64,000 bases of DNA from Trichosporon coremiiforme (lineage: Eukaryota; Basidiomycota; Tremellomycetes; Trichosporonales; Trichosporonaceae). The stretch's first letter is position 1. Each line of letters begins with the position of its first letter. A program made the translations under genes and the position numbers. The notes below the pieces were generated by a model that ran no database searches, was not told the DNA's origin, and saw only the letters and a program-made list of their open reading frames with translations. Positions 1 to 11,771 of the stretch are shown here, piece after piece. Where the stretch lies: the NCBI GenBank assembly GCA_039545355.1, contig BCJJ01000010.1:601479-665478 (forward strand), in the 5' to 3' direction.

Positions 1-3000
1 TGACAGTGCTATTGAGCGAGGTGAGCAAAATGCCACAGCTGGGTGTACGTGACCACAAGCTAACGTCAGTGCGCTGGGTGAGTGCCATCTGGGGAGTGCT
101 CGACCGCCTCAGCACCGCTGCGCCGTCTCGCCCCGCTCCTTCGGTGCTCAGTGGAAACAGCAGCTCGATCGCTGGTTCGGCATCCACACGCCTGACGCTG
201 TTGCACTCGGCGCCGCAAGGTGTTGTCGACGATGCCGTCATCCCGACCGCAGGAGGCAGCGCTGCTTCGCTCGTCCACCGGGACTCGAAGCGGCTCAAGC
301 CGCAGCGCTCCCTCCGCCGCGCGGCGAGTGATCTCGACCTCCGCGACGAGCAGATCGAGCAGCTGGTCGCTACGCGCTCCGAGCCATCGACATTCCTGAC
401 GCCCGGGCCCGCCAACCCGCCCACGATCGCGACGTATCCCGCCTCGTCTCTTCCGGGAGCGACTGTTGCCACCTTCCCCGAGTCACAGCGTACGCTCCAG
501 CCTTATCCTCTTTCTGAAGGTACGGCTGCCCCGACGGTGCATGCGGCGCCGACGATACCGCCCTTCGAGCCCTCGGAGCCCGGAGCGGTGCACGATGACG
601 CTGTGTCGGATATCGGACCCTCGATCTCCGAGTATGCTGCGCCGGCGTCTCGCGGCACAGGGCGAGGAAGTGGGTCAGGATACGCTGCCTCGGCATCGAC
701 AGTGCCGAGCTCCAGTCTCAGCGCGACTGCGTACTCGGGGACGGCGGAGATGGAGACGATCGACGTAAACCGGCCCATGAGCTTCCCGCTTTCGGCGCCG
801 AGCGAGATCGTTATCCCGGGTGCGACTTGGCCGCCGGAGTCATCACGACAGACTAGGTCGGGGTCGGTTTCGGGATCTGGCTCGGGAAAATCGGATGGCA
901 CCTCTCCGCCAGGCTACACGAGTGAGCCATACGAGGGTCCGTACTCGGAGGTCGCTGTGCTTTCCATGTCTGCACAGACAACTGGGGCTGGGACCGACGC
1001 GGGATTCACGACAGCGACCGGTGCCAGAGGTACTGCGGCAGGGGTCACGGAGGGCTCGAGCGGTCTACCGTCCGTCACCGGCGCAGGCGGCGTGAAGCGT
1101 TCTCTCCGTACACCCGCGACCCCAACGAGCGAGTACAGTGCCTGGGCAACTGGCGAGTCGTCCGACGTCAGTCTGCTACCTGTTGAGACGGCTGACAGGT
1201 TCATCTCGCCCCGTCCTGGGTTCCTGCACGAGTCCGGCTCTCCTGCGTGGTCGAACACGGTCCGCGGGCAGAGTGCTAGTGAGACCTCCAGCCCGCAATG
1301 GACACACGCCCAATCGCAGCACATGTCCGCGACGGCCACACCTAAGAGGTTGGCGCGTGAGCTTCCCGAGGGCTCGGCGTACGCAAGCGCTCCGGAAGCG
1401 TACCAGAGTGCGCAGGAGATGCACCCAGAGGAAAAGCGGATCACTAGCTACGCCAACCTCCCACCACTGCCGCCTTCGGACTTAAAGCCCAGCTCCAGCT
1501 CCAGCGGTTCGTCGGGATACAGGACTTCAGCGTCGCATGCTGCATTTCGGCCGGCATCCCACCTGTCCCGCTCCGACGTCGTCTTCCGTCACACAACGGG
1601 GAAGTCCATTCCGTCCAACCGCTCCGGACAGCCGAGCTCTCATCGTTCCACTCCGCAAGCATCGCATCACTCGTCGCCAGCTAGCGTCCACTCTGACCAT
1701 CGCAGCTCGCACAACGCGCACTTGTCCGAGTCTAGTTATCGCCACTCGTCCTCATCTGGCTCTTCGAGCTTCCAGTCAGCCCCCGGATCCCATCACTCCG
1801 GCCGCAGCTCGCACCACTCCGTCCATCAATCTCGGCCCAGCTCCCACTCTGGCTCCGGTTCACAGCACTCTGGACCCAGCTCGCACCATTCGTCCAGCCG
1901 TATCTCTCAGCACTCTGGTCCGCCTTCTGAGCACTCGACCCCCGGTTCTCGTCACTCCGTGCCGCGGAAGGCACCGCCTCGAGAGTCTCAGCCGCAGCCG
2001 TACTCGATCCGGGTCGACGTGCCCGTTCCTGGTCCACCGAGTGGCCCGTCGAGCTCCGGCTCATCGAGTTCGAGTGGCCACCACGGCTCATCACCGCTCA
2101 CCGGCTCCGGCAGGACTGACGAGGCGACTGGCGACCCCTCATCTGAGAAGCAACGCGGGACCTCGACCTCCTCAGGCACGTACGAGAGTGCGAGTCCGCT
2201 TATGGGGCAGCTGCTGCGAGACGATGGACCTGTTCCTCTTCCCTCGGCTCCGTCGTCGGTCTCGTCCCCGCGCCCTCAGCCCATCACTGCCTGGGCGGCT
2301 GGCATCCAACCTCCGGCCTCTGAAGCCGGTAACCAGAGCTACTACACGGATTCCGCAGTCCCTTCTTTCGCCTTCTCTGTCACCGGCGTGGCACCTCCTA
2401 CCTACACAGCCCGCTCCACGGCTTTCACCACCGTCCACGGTGGCCCTTCGACAGCCGGTGTCTCCATCGCCACTGGGCGTACCTCCATGTACGCCAATGC
2501 TAGCATCGCGGAGCCCTCTGCGCCGTCCGAACTACAGCCGCCGAAACCCCCATTTTCAGCGCCGAGCATTGCCGTTTCGGACCCACAATCGCCATTCGGA
2601 ACGCCACCCTTCGTCTCTGCCGTTCCTGTTTCCCCTGGGTGGAGCACGCACCGCGGCCCGCCCTCCTATGCGCCGAGTGAGGCCTCGGCTCTTCCGAGCA
2701 GGCCATGGAGCGCTTGCGGCACGACCCCGTCCATTCCCAAGCAGCAGCAGCGTAGCACGACGCCGATGAGCATTGCAGACATCAATGTCGCCGACCTCGA
2801 GCGCATGTCCAGTGTAGGCTCCAGTGCAAGCCGCCTGACCGAGATACCGAGACACTCCAGCTCCAGCAGCAGCAGCGGCAGTGACAACCGCCGGTCTAAC
2901 AACTGCTCAGTACCCAGCGACCCGAGGGGTTACCGGACTGCAAGCATGCACGAGAGCTATGCCACCGGAACTGTAGCGTACACGACCGCAGAGGGTACGC

Positions 3001-6000
3001 GGTATCGCAGCATTGGCAGTACGCCGTGAGTATGCTACATCGCCTTGGAATCCTAGCTGACCCCCAGAACCCCGCATACTGCCATGTCTCTCCCGTCGAC
3101 GATCGCGTCATCCGAGACGGCCATGCCTCCGTCGACGACCAGCATGTCGAGCATCCCCTCAACCTCGACCGAGACCGTCTCCAGTGTGCAGGGCTGGGCG
3201 CAACGCAGGCCCGACTATGCGGACGTCGAGCGCCTCACCGAGACATCGGCGCCGACGAGCATTCTGCCACCGTCGAGCGTCTCGACGCTGCCAGTAAGCT
3301 CGAGCGCCCCGTCAAGGTTCCGCAACGTTATTCCGAGCACGCTCAGCACGCAGCCTGGCAGTACGCAACCGCCGAGCACCTCCGTTCCATCGACGAAGCA
3401 GCGCACTGTGTCTGGCTCTACGTCTGCGACGCAAGCGTGTAGCTCTCAGTCGTCAGACAGCAGTTCCGACGCAACGACCGCTCTCCTCCGTCCGTTCCTG
3501 AACCACGGCCGGGGTGACGTCGCAATGAGCAGGCTCGTGAACCGCCTTCTGGCCTACGAAGACGTGCGCGATGCTCAGGCAATCGGCATGCGCTCGCAGC
3601 TCGACCGCATGGAGAAGACACTCAACAGTGTCGCGATTAGGGAGCTACCAGCGCGTGAGGTCATCATTCGGGAGATCGAGCACGGTCCGCCTCCAGTTCC
3701 GGCGAAGGACGAGCCGAGAGAGCCATCCTCATCCTCGTCTTCGAAGTCGTCGTCATCAACGGCAACGCCGGTGAAGAAGATCCCACGTAAGCCTCCCCCC
3801 TCGCTGCCGGCTGAGACCGAGCCCGAGTCGGAGGAGTCGTACACCGAGGCGAACACGGGTATGGCGGACGCTGAGACGTTATCAGTGCATTCGGACAGCT
3901 CCGAAGAGACGGCGATGCCGACCACTCCGCAGATGGCCAGCATTAATCTAGATATCACTTCGCGACTTGACCACATGGACAGTCTCTTCGGCAAGGTCCT
4001 AGGTCAGCAGCAGATGCTGATGGATGAGCTTGACCGCCGCGATCCCTCGCGCTTCGAGCAGCTCCTCGCCCGCATCCTGGCTATGCACCTCGGTGATAGC
4101 GGTACTAGCAGCCCGACGTCCACTGTTCGCTCGTTCTGGCCCGAGGGCGACTTCTATCCCGGCGCCAGCACTGTCTCCTCGAAGGACGACCCTCGCACTC
4201 CCCACGCGTACACGGTCGCCAGTTTCGGCTCGAGCTCGCAGTCTTCATCGTACCAGTACAACCCCTCCGCGGACCCCGAGTTCCGGGGCATGCCCACCCC
4301 GCTCGGTTCGGAGATCGCGCCTCCCTGGATTCCGCCGCCCATGGAACTGCCCGATAACGTCGTGAACCGGTTCCGGCAGAAGAGCCGGACCAAGGAGGAG
4401 CAGCCTCAGCTGTCGCAGCATCCCCAGCAGACCGTAATCTACTACCCCCAGCAGCAGGCTGTGCCGGGCGAGTACCCGCGCCAACCCTCGCCGCAGGAGA
4501 GCGTGCCAGAGCCGTTCCGGGATGCTGACTCGAACGATGGCCATGGCGGGCGCGACATTCGCCCAATCTCCTTCACCATTGAGCGGGAGCAGCGTTCTCG
4601 TGATCGTCCTCCTAATGCGCCTACGTTTGACTCCGACGAGCGCAACAACATATACCGTGGACCTACGCCCCAGGAAAACCTAAGTCTGCCTACTCCCCCT
4701 CAGGACCGCCGGTGGAAGGACCGTGACCTTCCTCAGGCGACCATCGCACCACCCGTCTTCAACCCCGGATCTGGTCCTGGCTCCGTCCCGCTTCCTAATA
4801 TGGCTCCCGGCTCTGCCTTCACTCACCCTCCTCGTGCCCAGAGCATGCCGCCTGGTCCCATCCCGGCGCGTGGAACGCCGGGCTTCGTTCCTCACATGCC
4901 TACTTCGGGTCTCCGCAACCCTTACCCTCCGGTGGTGAACCCGCTCCGCACGCCCGCTCGCACCCCCATGACTACTCCGTGGAGACGCGGCTTCGGTCCC
5001 GGTTGGCGCCCGCCCATGGTGCGCAACATGGGCATGATGCAGCCCGGTCTCCGTCCTGGTATATTCCCGGGCATGCCTGTTCGCCCTGGTGGCCCAGGTG
5101 GTCTCCACCGCCGCTGGGGAAGCGGTTTCGATGCTGTGGACAAGCAGCGCTTGTCCCATGGCTCTGATGCCGGCAGCGTCTCCACGACCAGCAGCAAGAC
5201 CACCAAGTCGAGCAAATCGAGCAAATCGAGCAAATCGAGCAAGTCGAGCAAGAGCACTAGCACGACCGAACTCAAAAAGCAGAACGAGCAGGAGCTGGCC
5301 GAGATCGAGAAGAAGCGCGACGAGCTAGAGAAGGAGCAGAAGGCGTTCGAGGACGCCCAGGCTAAGGAGCTCGTCGACCACGTAGCCGAGGAGGCCGAGA
5401 AGGTACGCGCCGACGAGAGGAAGCGGATCGAGGACGAGTCTCGCGCTCGTGACAAGGAGCTTGAGGAGAAGTTCGATGAGAAGCTCGAGGAGGAGCTGGA
5501 TAGGATCAAGAAGACTCACCTCGAGGTGCAGGCAGCGCAGCCCTCTCCCCAGCCCCAGTCTGACACTTCCGTCGCCGCCACTCCGGACGCTCCCGTCATT
5601 CACATTGATGTGGCGAGCCCGCACAGCCACAGGAGCTACCGCAGCTACCCCATGTCGCGGTACAGCTCATCGATCTCGAGCGTGTCGCCGAGCTCGGCAT
5701 CCGAGGACGCTATATTGACGCCCAACACGAACAACATCCAGGTGAATTTACAGATTGCGGCGGTAACTGACGAATAGCTCAACGAATGGCTCCAGAAGCA
5801 GCAGAAGAGCGGCATGGCCCCGAGCGAGGAGCGCATGGCGCGCTATATGACCGGCGTCAGCGAGCAGATCAACAGCCTTTCGGCGCACATGAAACGCGAG
5901 CTCGATGACCTGATCCTGTGCATGAACGATCTCCGCCAGGCGACCCGCCTGACTCGAGTGCAGGCTCGCGTCCTCTCAGATGGTACTGTGCAGTTGATGA

Positions 6001-9000
6001 CTGGCGAGATCGTCGACGGCATCCGTGGCGAGAGCCAGCCGGGTGCTGAGCGCATCACAACCGCTGGACCGCACGTTCAGGGTCGAGTTCTTCCGGACGG
6101 TACCGTCATGGTCGGCGACAACGAGCTCGAGGGCATCCGCGGCAGCCCGCGCGAGCCGGAGACGAAGGCCGAGGCCGAGGAGGTCGAGAAGCGCATCAAA
6201 AACGCGGTGCAAGTCGAGCGCCTCTCACAGCTCGAGGAAAGACGTAAGCTTTAACCTTCGGAATCCAGCTGATAGCAGTCCGTGACATCCTTTCAGTTAC
6301 GCAGAGCGTGTACGCTCCGAGTGAGCGTGGTCGCAGCCCCGCTCGCAGCTCGCACACCCACCGTAGCCACCACAGTCACCACAGCAGCCACCACAGCCAC
6401 CACAGCCCGCCCCGAGACCGCGAGGTCACTAGGGAAACAACGGCGGACAAGGAGCGCATTGTTGAGAAGACTCACATTGAGAAGGACAAGGAGAGAGACG
6501 TCAAGCTGCTGCCGAGCGCGCCTGCCGTTCCGACACCGCCGGCGACGGTGGCAAGTCCGTCTGGTGAGGCCCCGGCGCCGAAGAAGCCGCGCGTTATCGA
6601 GGAGACTAGAGAGGTGAGGGTCATACAGGCTATGACGAAACTAACTCCTAGCTCCAGTGGGTCGATGCCCAGCCTGGCAGGCTCGGCGTCGCGCGCACCG
6701 TGTCTGAATACGGCGGTGTCATCCCCGCACCCATTGTTCCAGCTGCCATTCCTGCGAACCTTACCCCGCCTGGCCTCACGCGACAGGCTCCCGGCCACGG
6801 CATCGGCTCCGATACGCCGACGACCGCTGTACCCCCCTCGCGCCAGCCTCTCTCAGCCGTCGCCAATGTGCCACCTACGCTTAAGGAGCCAAAGGAAAGG
6901 AAGGAGAAGCCGGTTTGGAGCACCAACCCTCCCCATTCCAGCCGCCATAACTCGCCCGCTCAGCCACAGACTAAGCTCTCGCCGGAGCACGAGGTTAGAA
7001 CTCTCGGCAACATTCCGACAAAGAGCTCGCCGAAACAGGAGCCTCAGTCGTTGGGTAAGGGTCCGAGGGCGTCTTCGCCCGAGCCCGAACTCCACGTCTT
7101 GGGCAACATGGCTAAGGGCCCCACTCCGGAGAACACCCCGAAGGCTAAGCCTGCAAAGCTTCCCGCCGACGCGGCGAAGCCGAAGAACGCTAAGAAGAGG
7201 AAGGAGGGCAAGAAAGTGGATGACGACGCCGCGTCCAGGTCTTCCGGCATCGACAGGATGGGCGAAGAGTACTCGACTCTCGGCAACCTGCGTGTCATGA
7301 ACCCTGACCCCGCTCCCGAGAAGCTGAGCTCGGTGCAGTTCGCTGAGCCGGACGAGAAGGAGAAGAAGGGCAAGGAAGAACAGAAGGCACCGCCAGTGCC
7401 CCCTCCGCCCCAGAAGAGTCTGCCTGTTCCGCCTGTTGAGCCCATCGACGGCATCCCGCCCGCCATCGACTACTCGAAGGTCAAGGATGGTAAGAAGGAC
7501 AAGAAGGGCGACGCCGACAAGGACAAGCTTGCCAGCATTCTCAAGCCTTCATCTGGCAATGCCGGAGACAGCTCTTCTGAGGTTACTACCAAGGCCGCGG
7601 ACAAGTCCACCGACAAGACCGGTGAAGAACCTGTCACCGCCCTGGGCAACACGGCTACCACGACAGACGATAAGGCTAGCAAGCTAGAGGCGCCGGGTCG
7701 ACCGACCAGCGCCTCAGCAGGCAAGACCGCAACTAAGGTCATTGCTGGTGCCAATAAGCCCGAAACTGCTAAGGAAATTCCTGGAGCAAAGAAAGATGGC
7801 AAGGAGCCCGTCACGACGCTGGGCAACATGGCGACCAAGGACGACAAGCCTGACGATAGAGCCGACAAAGACGGTGGAAAGTCAGCTGCCCCTACAGGCA
7901 AGCCTGATGCTCCGAAGGCCGAGGTCAAGAAGCCCGAGGAGAAGAAGGAGTCTGACCGCATGCCCATCTACGACCTTGTCACACTGCCTAACGGACAGCA
8001 GGGACTGGTTCGCACCGGCTCGATTGCAATGCCCAGCAAGCCCAAACCTGCCTCGGAGCCGACGCTGGAGCCCACTGCTGCTCCTACATTCCCTGCCGGT
8101 GCTACTCAGCCTTCCAATCTGGGCAAGCCGGCCGCTGGTGACAAGCCCTCGGACGGCTTTAAACCTGTTCCTGTGAAGCCCGAGGAGAAGAAGAGTGTCA
8201 ATGCTCCCGCCCCTCCTGCAAAGGACAGCGAAGAAAAGCCCGCAAACATGCTCAGCAACGTGTGCGGCGACAAACCGCCGCGCGTACTGCCGACGCCTCC
8301 TGGCCCGGCGGGCGGCGCTAAGCCTCCATCGTTAGCATCTGCTGCGCCGAAGAGCGATGCACCTGCCAGCGAACCAGCCAAGCTAAAGAAGGGCTCACCG
8401 CCACACCCCGTCACGCCGCCGACCGCTCCTGCCGACGAGCCGTCCACCCCGCCGAGCCGGGTCATGCCAAGTATGGGCGGACGCCCTCCCTCGATGCACT
8501 CTGGCCCGCCTGCATCTATGCTCTCCGGACTTCAGCGCAACAATGGGCACCGACCTTCTGGGCCGCCGCCCGGACGCCCCGAGACTATTCCGGAGCATCC
8601 GGGTGCCGACGAGGAGACTGAGCAACCTGTTCCTCCGCCTGCACGACCGCCGTCCGCTGGACCAGGTGGACCTTCTGGTCCCCCCTCCGGTCCCCCTAGT
8701 GGCGGTCCTGGTGGACCGGGTGGCTCTGGAGGGCCGCTTCCGAGCAAGGCACCCAGCAAGGCTCCATCAATTGTCTGCGGACCGCCGCCAAGTGGACTTC
8801 CTGGATCGGCACCTCCACTGAGCGTCCGCCCGCCGCCAGACCACGCTGGCCCGCACTGCGACCACTGCTGTCCGAACGAGCCGCGCAAGGGATACCAGCC
8901 GCGTCTGCCTCCTGGAGGACTTAGCCTGCCGGCGCCGTTGGCGCCGCCGTCTGCGCCCGCGATGGACGAGAAAACTGAGGGGAAGAAGGAAGGGAAGAAA

Positions 9001-10453
9001 CAGGAGCCGAAGAAGCCGGAGAAGAAGAAGGACGAACCGAAGAAAGATGGGCCGAAGGAGGACAAGAACGCCGCGCCCGCTGCTCCTCCGGCACCCAAGC
9101 CCGCCGACAAGCCTGCAGGTGAGTTGGACAGGACTGGTAGAACTGACAGAACAGCCGGTCGAACAGCCGGTCCCGCGGAGGATGCGGACGCCTCGTCTAC
9201 GCATACCGTGCGCGCCGAGCCAGGACCCGCGCCGCAGCCCAACTTGCCCAAGGCTGCTGCCAACAAGAACACCACCGCCGACAAGCCCGCGAAGGGCGAG
9301 AAGGACAAGGGCAAGGGCGACAAAAAGAAGGGTAATGAGCAGCCTGCAGACAAGACCGCTCCTGCGGGGCCTGGCGTCACCGAGGCCATGTTCAAGGACG
9401 AGGTGAAGAAGGCGGAGGAGCGTGACAAGGCTGCTGAGGTGCGGCATAAGGAGGAGGCGAAGAAGGCGGAGGAGCGTGAGAAGGCAGCCGAGGCTCGTCA
9501 CAAGGCGCTCCTTGAGGCTGTCGCGAAGATCGCGGCCGGTGTCGAGGCGCTGCTCGAGACGGACGACCTGGAGCCAGCCAATGTGAAGAAGGCGAAGGAA
9601 GCCGTGACGAAGCGGCGCGCGGACAAGGCGACCCTCGCGAAGAAGATGGACGAGTTCCTGCAAAACATTCTCAAGGACACGAACGCGCTGAAGAAGATTT
9701 CCGAGGTTGAGGCGAAGGATCCTGGGAAGGCACCTATGGTCAAGACCATTCTCGAGACCTACAAGCAGTCGGGAATCGAGCAGTCCAAGTGGCTCAAGGA
9801 TTTGGGCCAGAACATTATGGACCACAACTCGAACCAGCACAAGCTCACCCAGGACGCTGCCAAGCAGTGGGCGCGCGAGCAGGTCGGCTTCAACCTCGCC
9901 GGCTACCTCGACGACTTCTGCAAGTCGATCGCAGGCGAAGTCCGCTCCCTCCTCAAGGAGGTCGGCGACCTGCGCGAGCAGCGCCGCGCCATGTACATGT
10001 GAGCTAACTCGGACCGTACTTGAGCTGACGACCAGGGAGCTTGCGGATCTCTTGCTCACCAAGGGCCGTCAGAGCGGCGGCGACCTCATGGCCGTCCTAC
10101 CGTATCCGAGTAAGCCACCTGCGAAGCCGGCCGCGCCTGCGGACAAGAAAGTGAGTCACAACCCGCGATGCAGGTGAGCGTGCGCTGACGTCAAGAAGCC
10201 TGAACCGAAGAAGGCCGAGGAGAAGAAGCCCGTCGTGCCGCCGGCCTGGACGAGCTACATGGCCCCCGCACCCTTCGCCGCCATGGGCATGTACCCGTCC
10301 ACGGCGAGACCACTCCCACCCGCCCCCGGAGGAGCGAGCCTCTCCACCCACCCGCTCCCCGTTCCCCCTGGCCCGCCCGGCATCGTCACGATGACTCCAA
10401 CAGTCATGCCCGAGCCCCGGCCGACGGGCGGCAAGCCGCTGCCTAAGACGTAG
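1..10453 (+). CDS. Giant disordered coiled-coil protein, 5' end outside window
   Basis: Exons are <1-20, 70-3025, 3068-5741, 5778-6243, 6297-6613, 6652-9998, 10036-10150 and 10196-10453. Every junction has GT..AG, most have a CTGAC/CTAAC branch point, and the frame is kept throughout. The visible part is about 3,383 residues. It is mostly low-complexity Ser/Pro/Gly/Thr sequence with a Ser-His rich block (nt 1620-1960), a second His-Ser tract (nt 6340-6410), a SKS repeat (nt 5206-5250), a charged coiled coil (nt 5263-5530), a duplicated motif R-V-L-x-D-G-T-V...G-I-R-G (near nt 5966 and 6083) and scattered LGN tripeptides (nt 7003-7827). The C-terminus has a Lys/Glu-rich helix and a conserved-looking helical block around TQDAAKQWAREQ (nt 9840-9990), which resembles the end of uncharacterised basidiomycete proteins I remember; that is not verified. 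No catalytic motif is visible. The window opens mid-gene, so any N-terminal signal or membrane segment is unseen. Function unknown; possibly a scaffold (inference). Confidence 0.8.
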
Positions 10454-10665
10454 TCGGGCTCCTTCAAAAGTAACTAGCAACCGTACCAGTTATCAGAATC
10501 ATCAGTTTCGACATTTTTGGGTGTATTTTCCTTTTCTTCTTCCCCACTCCGACTCCCATTGTCAGTACAAGTAGTAACGACCCTGTGAATAGTAAAGACA
10601 AGTTAGATTACGAATGTGAACAAATGCACATGGTTCGCTGTAAGCTGGTGATGTTACAATGGAGG

Positions 10666-11477
10666 TTATGACCGCTTCTCGTTCAGAATCACACCGACCT
10701 CGTCGACGGGCGTCTCGGTGAAGAGCTCGACTCCAGCGCCGAGCGAGTCAATCAGCCGCTGCAACCGGTTCGCGGTCAGTGTCGGGTCGGACTGATGTCA
10801 GCTTGTTTGTTTCGACGAGGTTTGTTAAGCTGTAAGGCTCTCCCCTGTTGAGCTCTCGTTTCAGACAAAGCAACTACATCCCATGGTCCCGCAGTCCACA
10901 GCTACCATGACAGCAGTCCGTGCCTACTCACCTTCCTTAGATCCTCCATGTCGCCGCCGAAGCCCTCGACGAGGTGGTCCATGTACACCCTCCTGAACGC
11001 AGCTCGGCGCTCGCTCTCCTCCTCGGCCGTGGCAGGGAGGAATGGCGGAATCTCCGGCTCCGGGCTAGGAGAGAGTGTCGGCTGACGCTGCGGTGTCCGT
11101 TTCGGCTTAGACGCCTTGACTGCCCTATCGCTCTCATCGTCGCTGTCGTCACTAGAGTCGCTCGAGTCGGAATCACTGTCGCCGGAGCCCGAGTCCGAGT
11201 CCGCCTTCGCCTTGCCCTTCGCGGACGTGCTGGGTTTGGCATCCGAGTCCGAGTCCGAGTCCGAGCTGTCGGATGACGTCGATGAGTCCGACGACGTCGA
11301 GGAGCTGCTCGATCCACTGTCGCTCGCGCCGTCGACGTCCATCTTCTCGGCGGGAGCCTCGTCGCCGCTGTCATCGGAGGAGTCGGAGTCCTCGCTCGAT
11401 GAGGTCGAGTAGCTCGCGGCCCTTCTTCTCCTCTTCCTCGGGCGGCGGGTTTGCTGCGCGGCGGGTTGGGCTGCCAT
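10666..11477 (-). CDS. RSA3: Ribosome assembly protein 3 (Rsa3-like)
   Basis: Exons are 10932-11477 and 10666-10791, joined in phase 0 across a 140-nt intron, giving 223 residues. The N-terminal two thirds is a basic start (TRRPRKRRRR) followed by long Ser/Asp/Glu tracts, as in nucleolar proteins. The last 70 residues match the Rsa3 domain: FRRVYMDHLVEGFGGDMEDL in exon 1, then TLTANRLQRLIDSLGAGVEL in exon 2. Yeast Rsa3 is a pre-60S assembly factor in the nucleolus. The gene converges on the giant gene (212 bp between stops) and diverges from TRP5 over a 294-bp promoter. The acidic tract may vary in length by slippage. Confidence 0.85.
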
Positions 11478-11771
11478 GGTCGCTGGGTGCTGGAGACGTC
11501 ACAACAAATCCTGCTGTAGTTGTAGCAACCGGCCGGCGGCGGGCTATGTCAACTTTTAGGGGTTACGTAAGGTGTAGATCCAGGTGGAGGTAAGGCTTTA
11601 CGTAAGATGGAGAGGATCATTGTGCGGGACAACGCTGCGGAGGGAAGGCCCTGACGAGTCGAAAAGAGTCGCCGCGCCAACGAATACCCGCGTCCCGAAC
11701 GTCTCTTCCCTTCCTTCTTCCACTCATCTCATCCAGCTCTCACTCTTACAACTAGAGAGCATCTATCCACA
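11478..11771. promoter_or_regulatory. Divergent promoter between RSA3 and TRP5
   Basis: This 294-bp spacer lies between the start codons of two divergent genes and must hold both promoters. The part next to TRP5 (about 11700-11760) is pyrimidine-rich and leads to an A-rich start context (CCACAATGG), typical of a fungal leader. No clear TATA box was seen. Confidence 0.6.

Noticed and set aside
1537..2769. 410-codon alternate-frame ORF in the giant gene
   Set aside because: Low-complexity Arg/Pro/Ser frame inside a proven coding exon.
8767..10062. 431-codon minus-strand ORF opposite the giant gene
   Set aside because: Leu/Arg-rich shadow of the GC-rich coding strand; no domain or splice sites.
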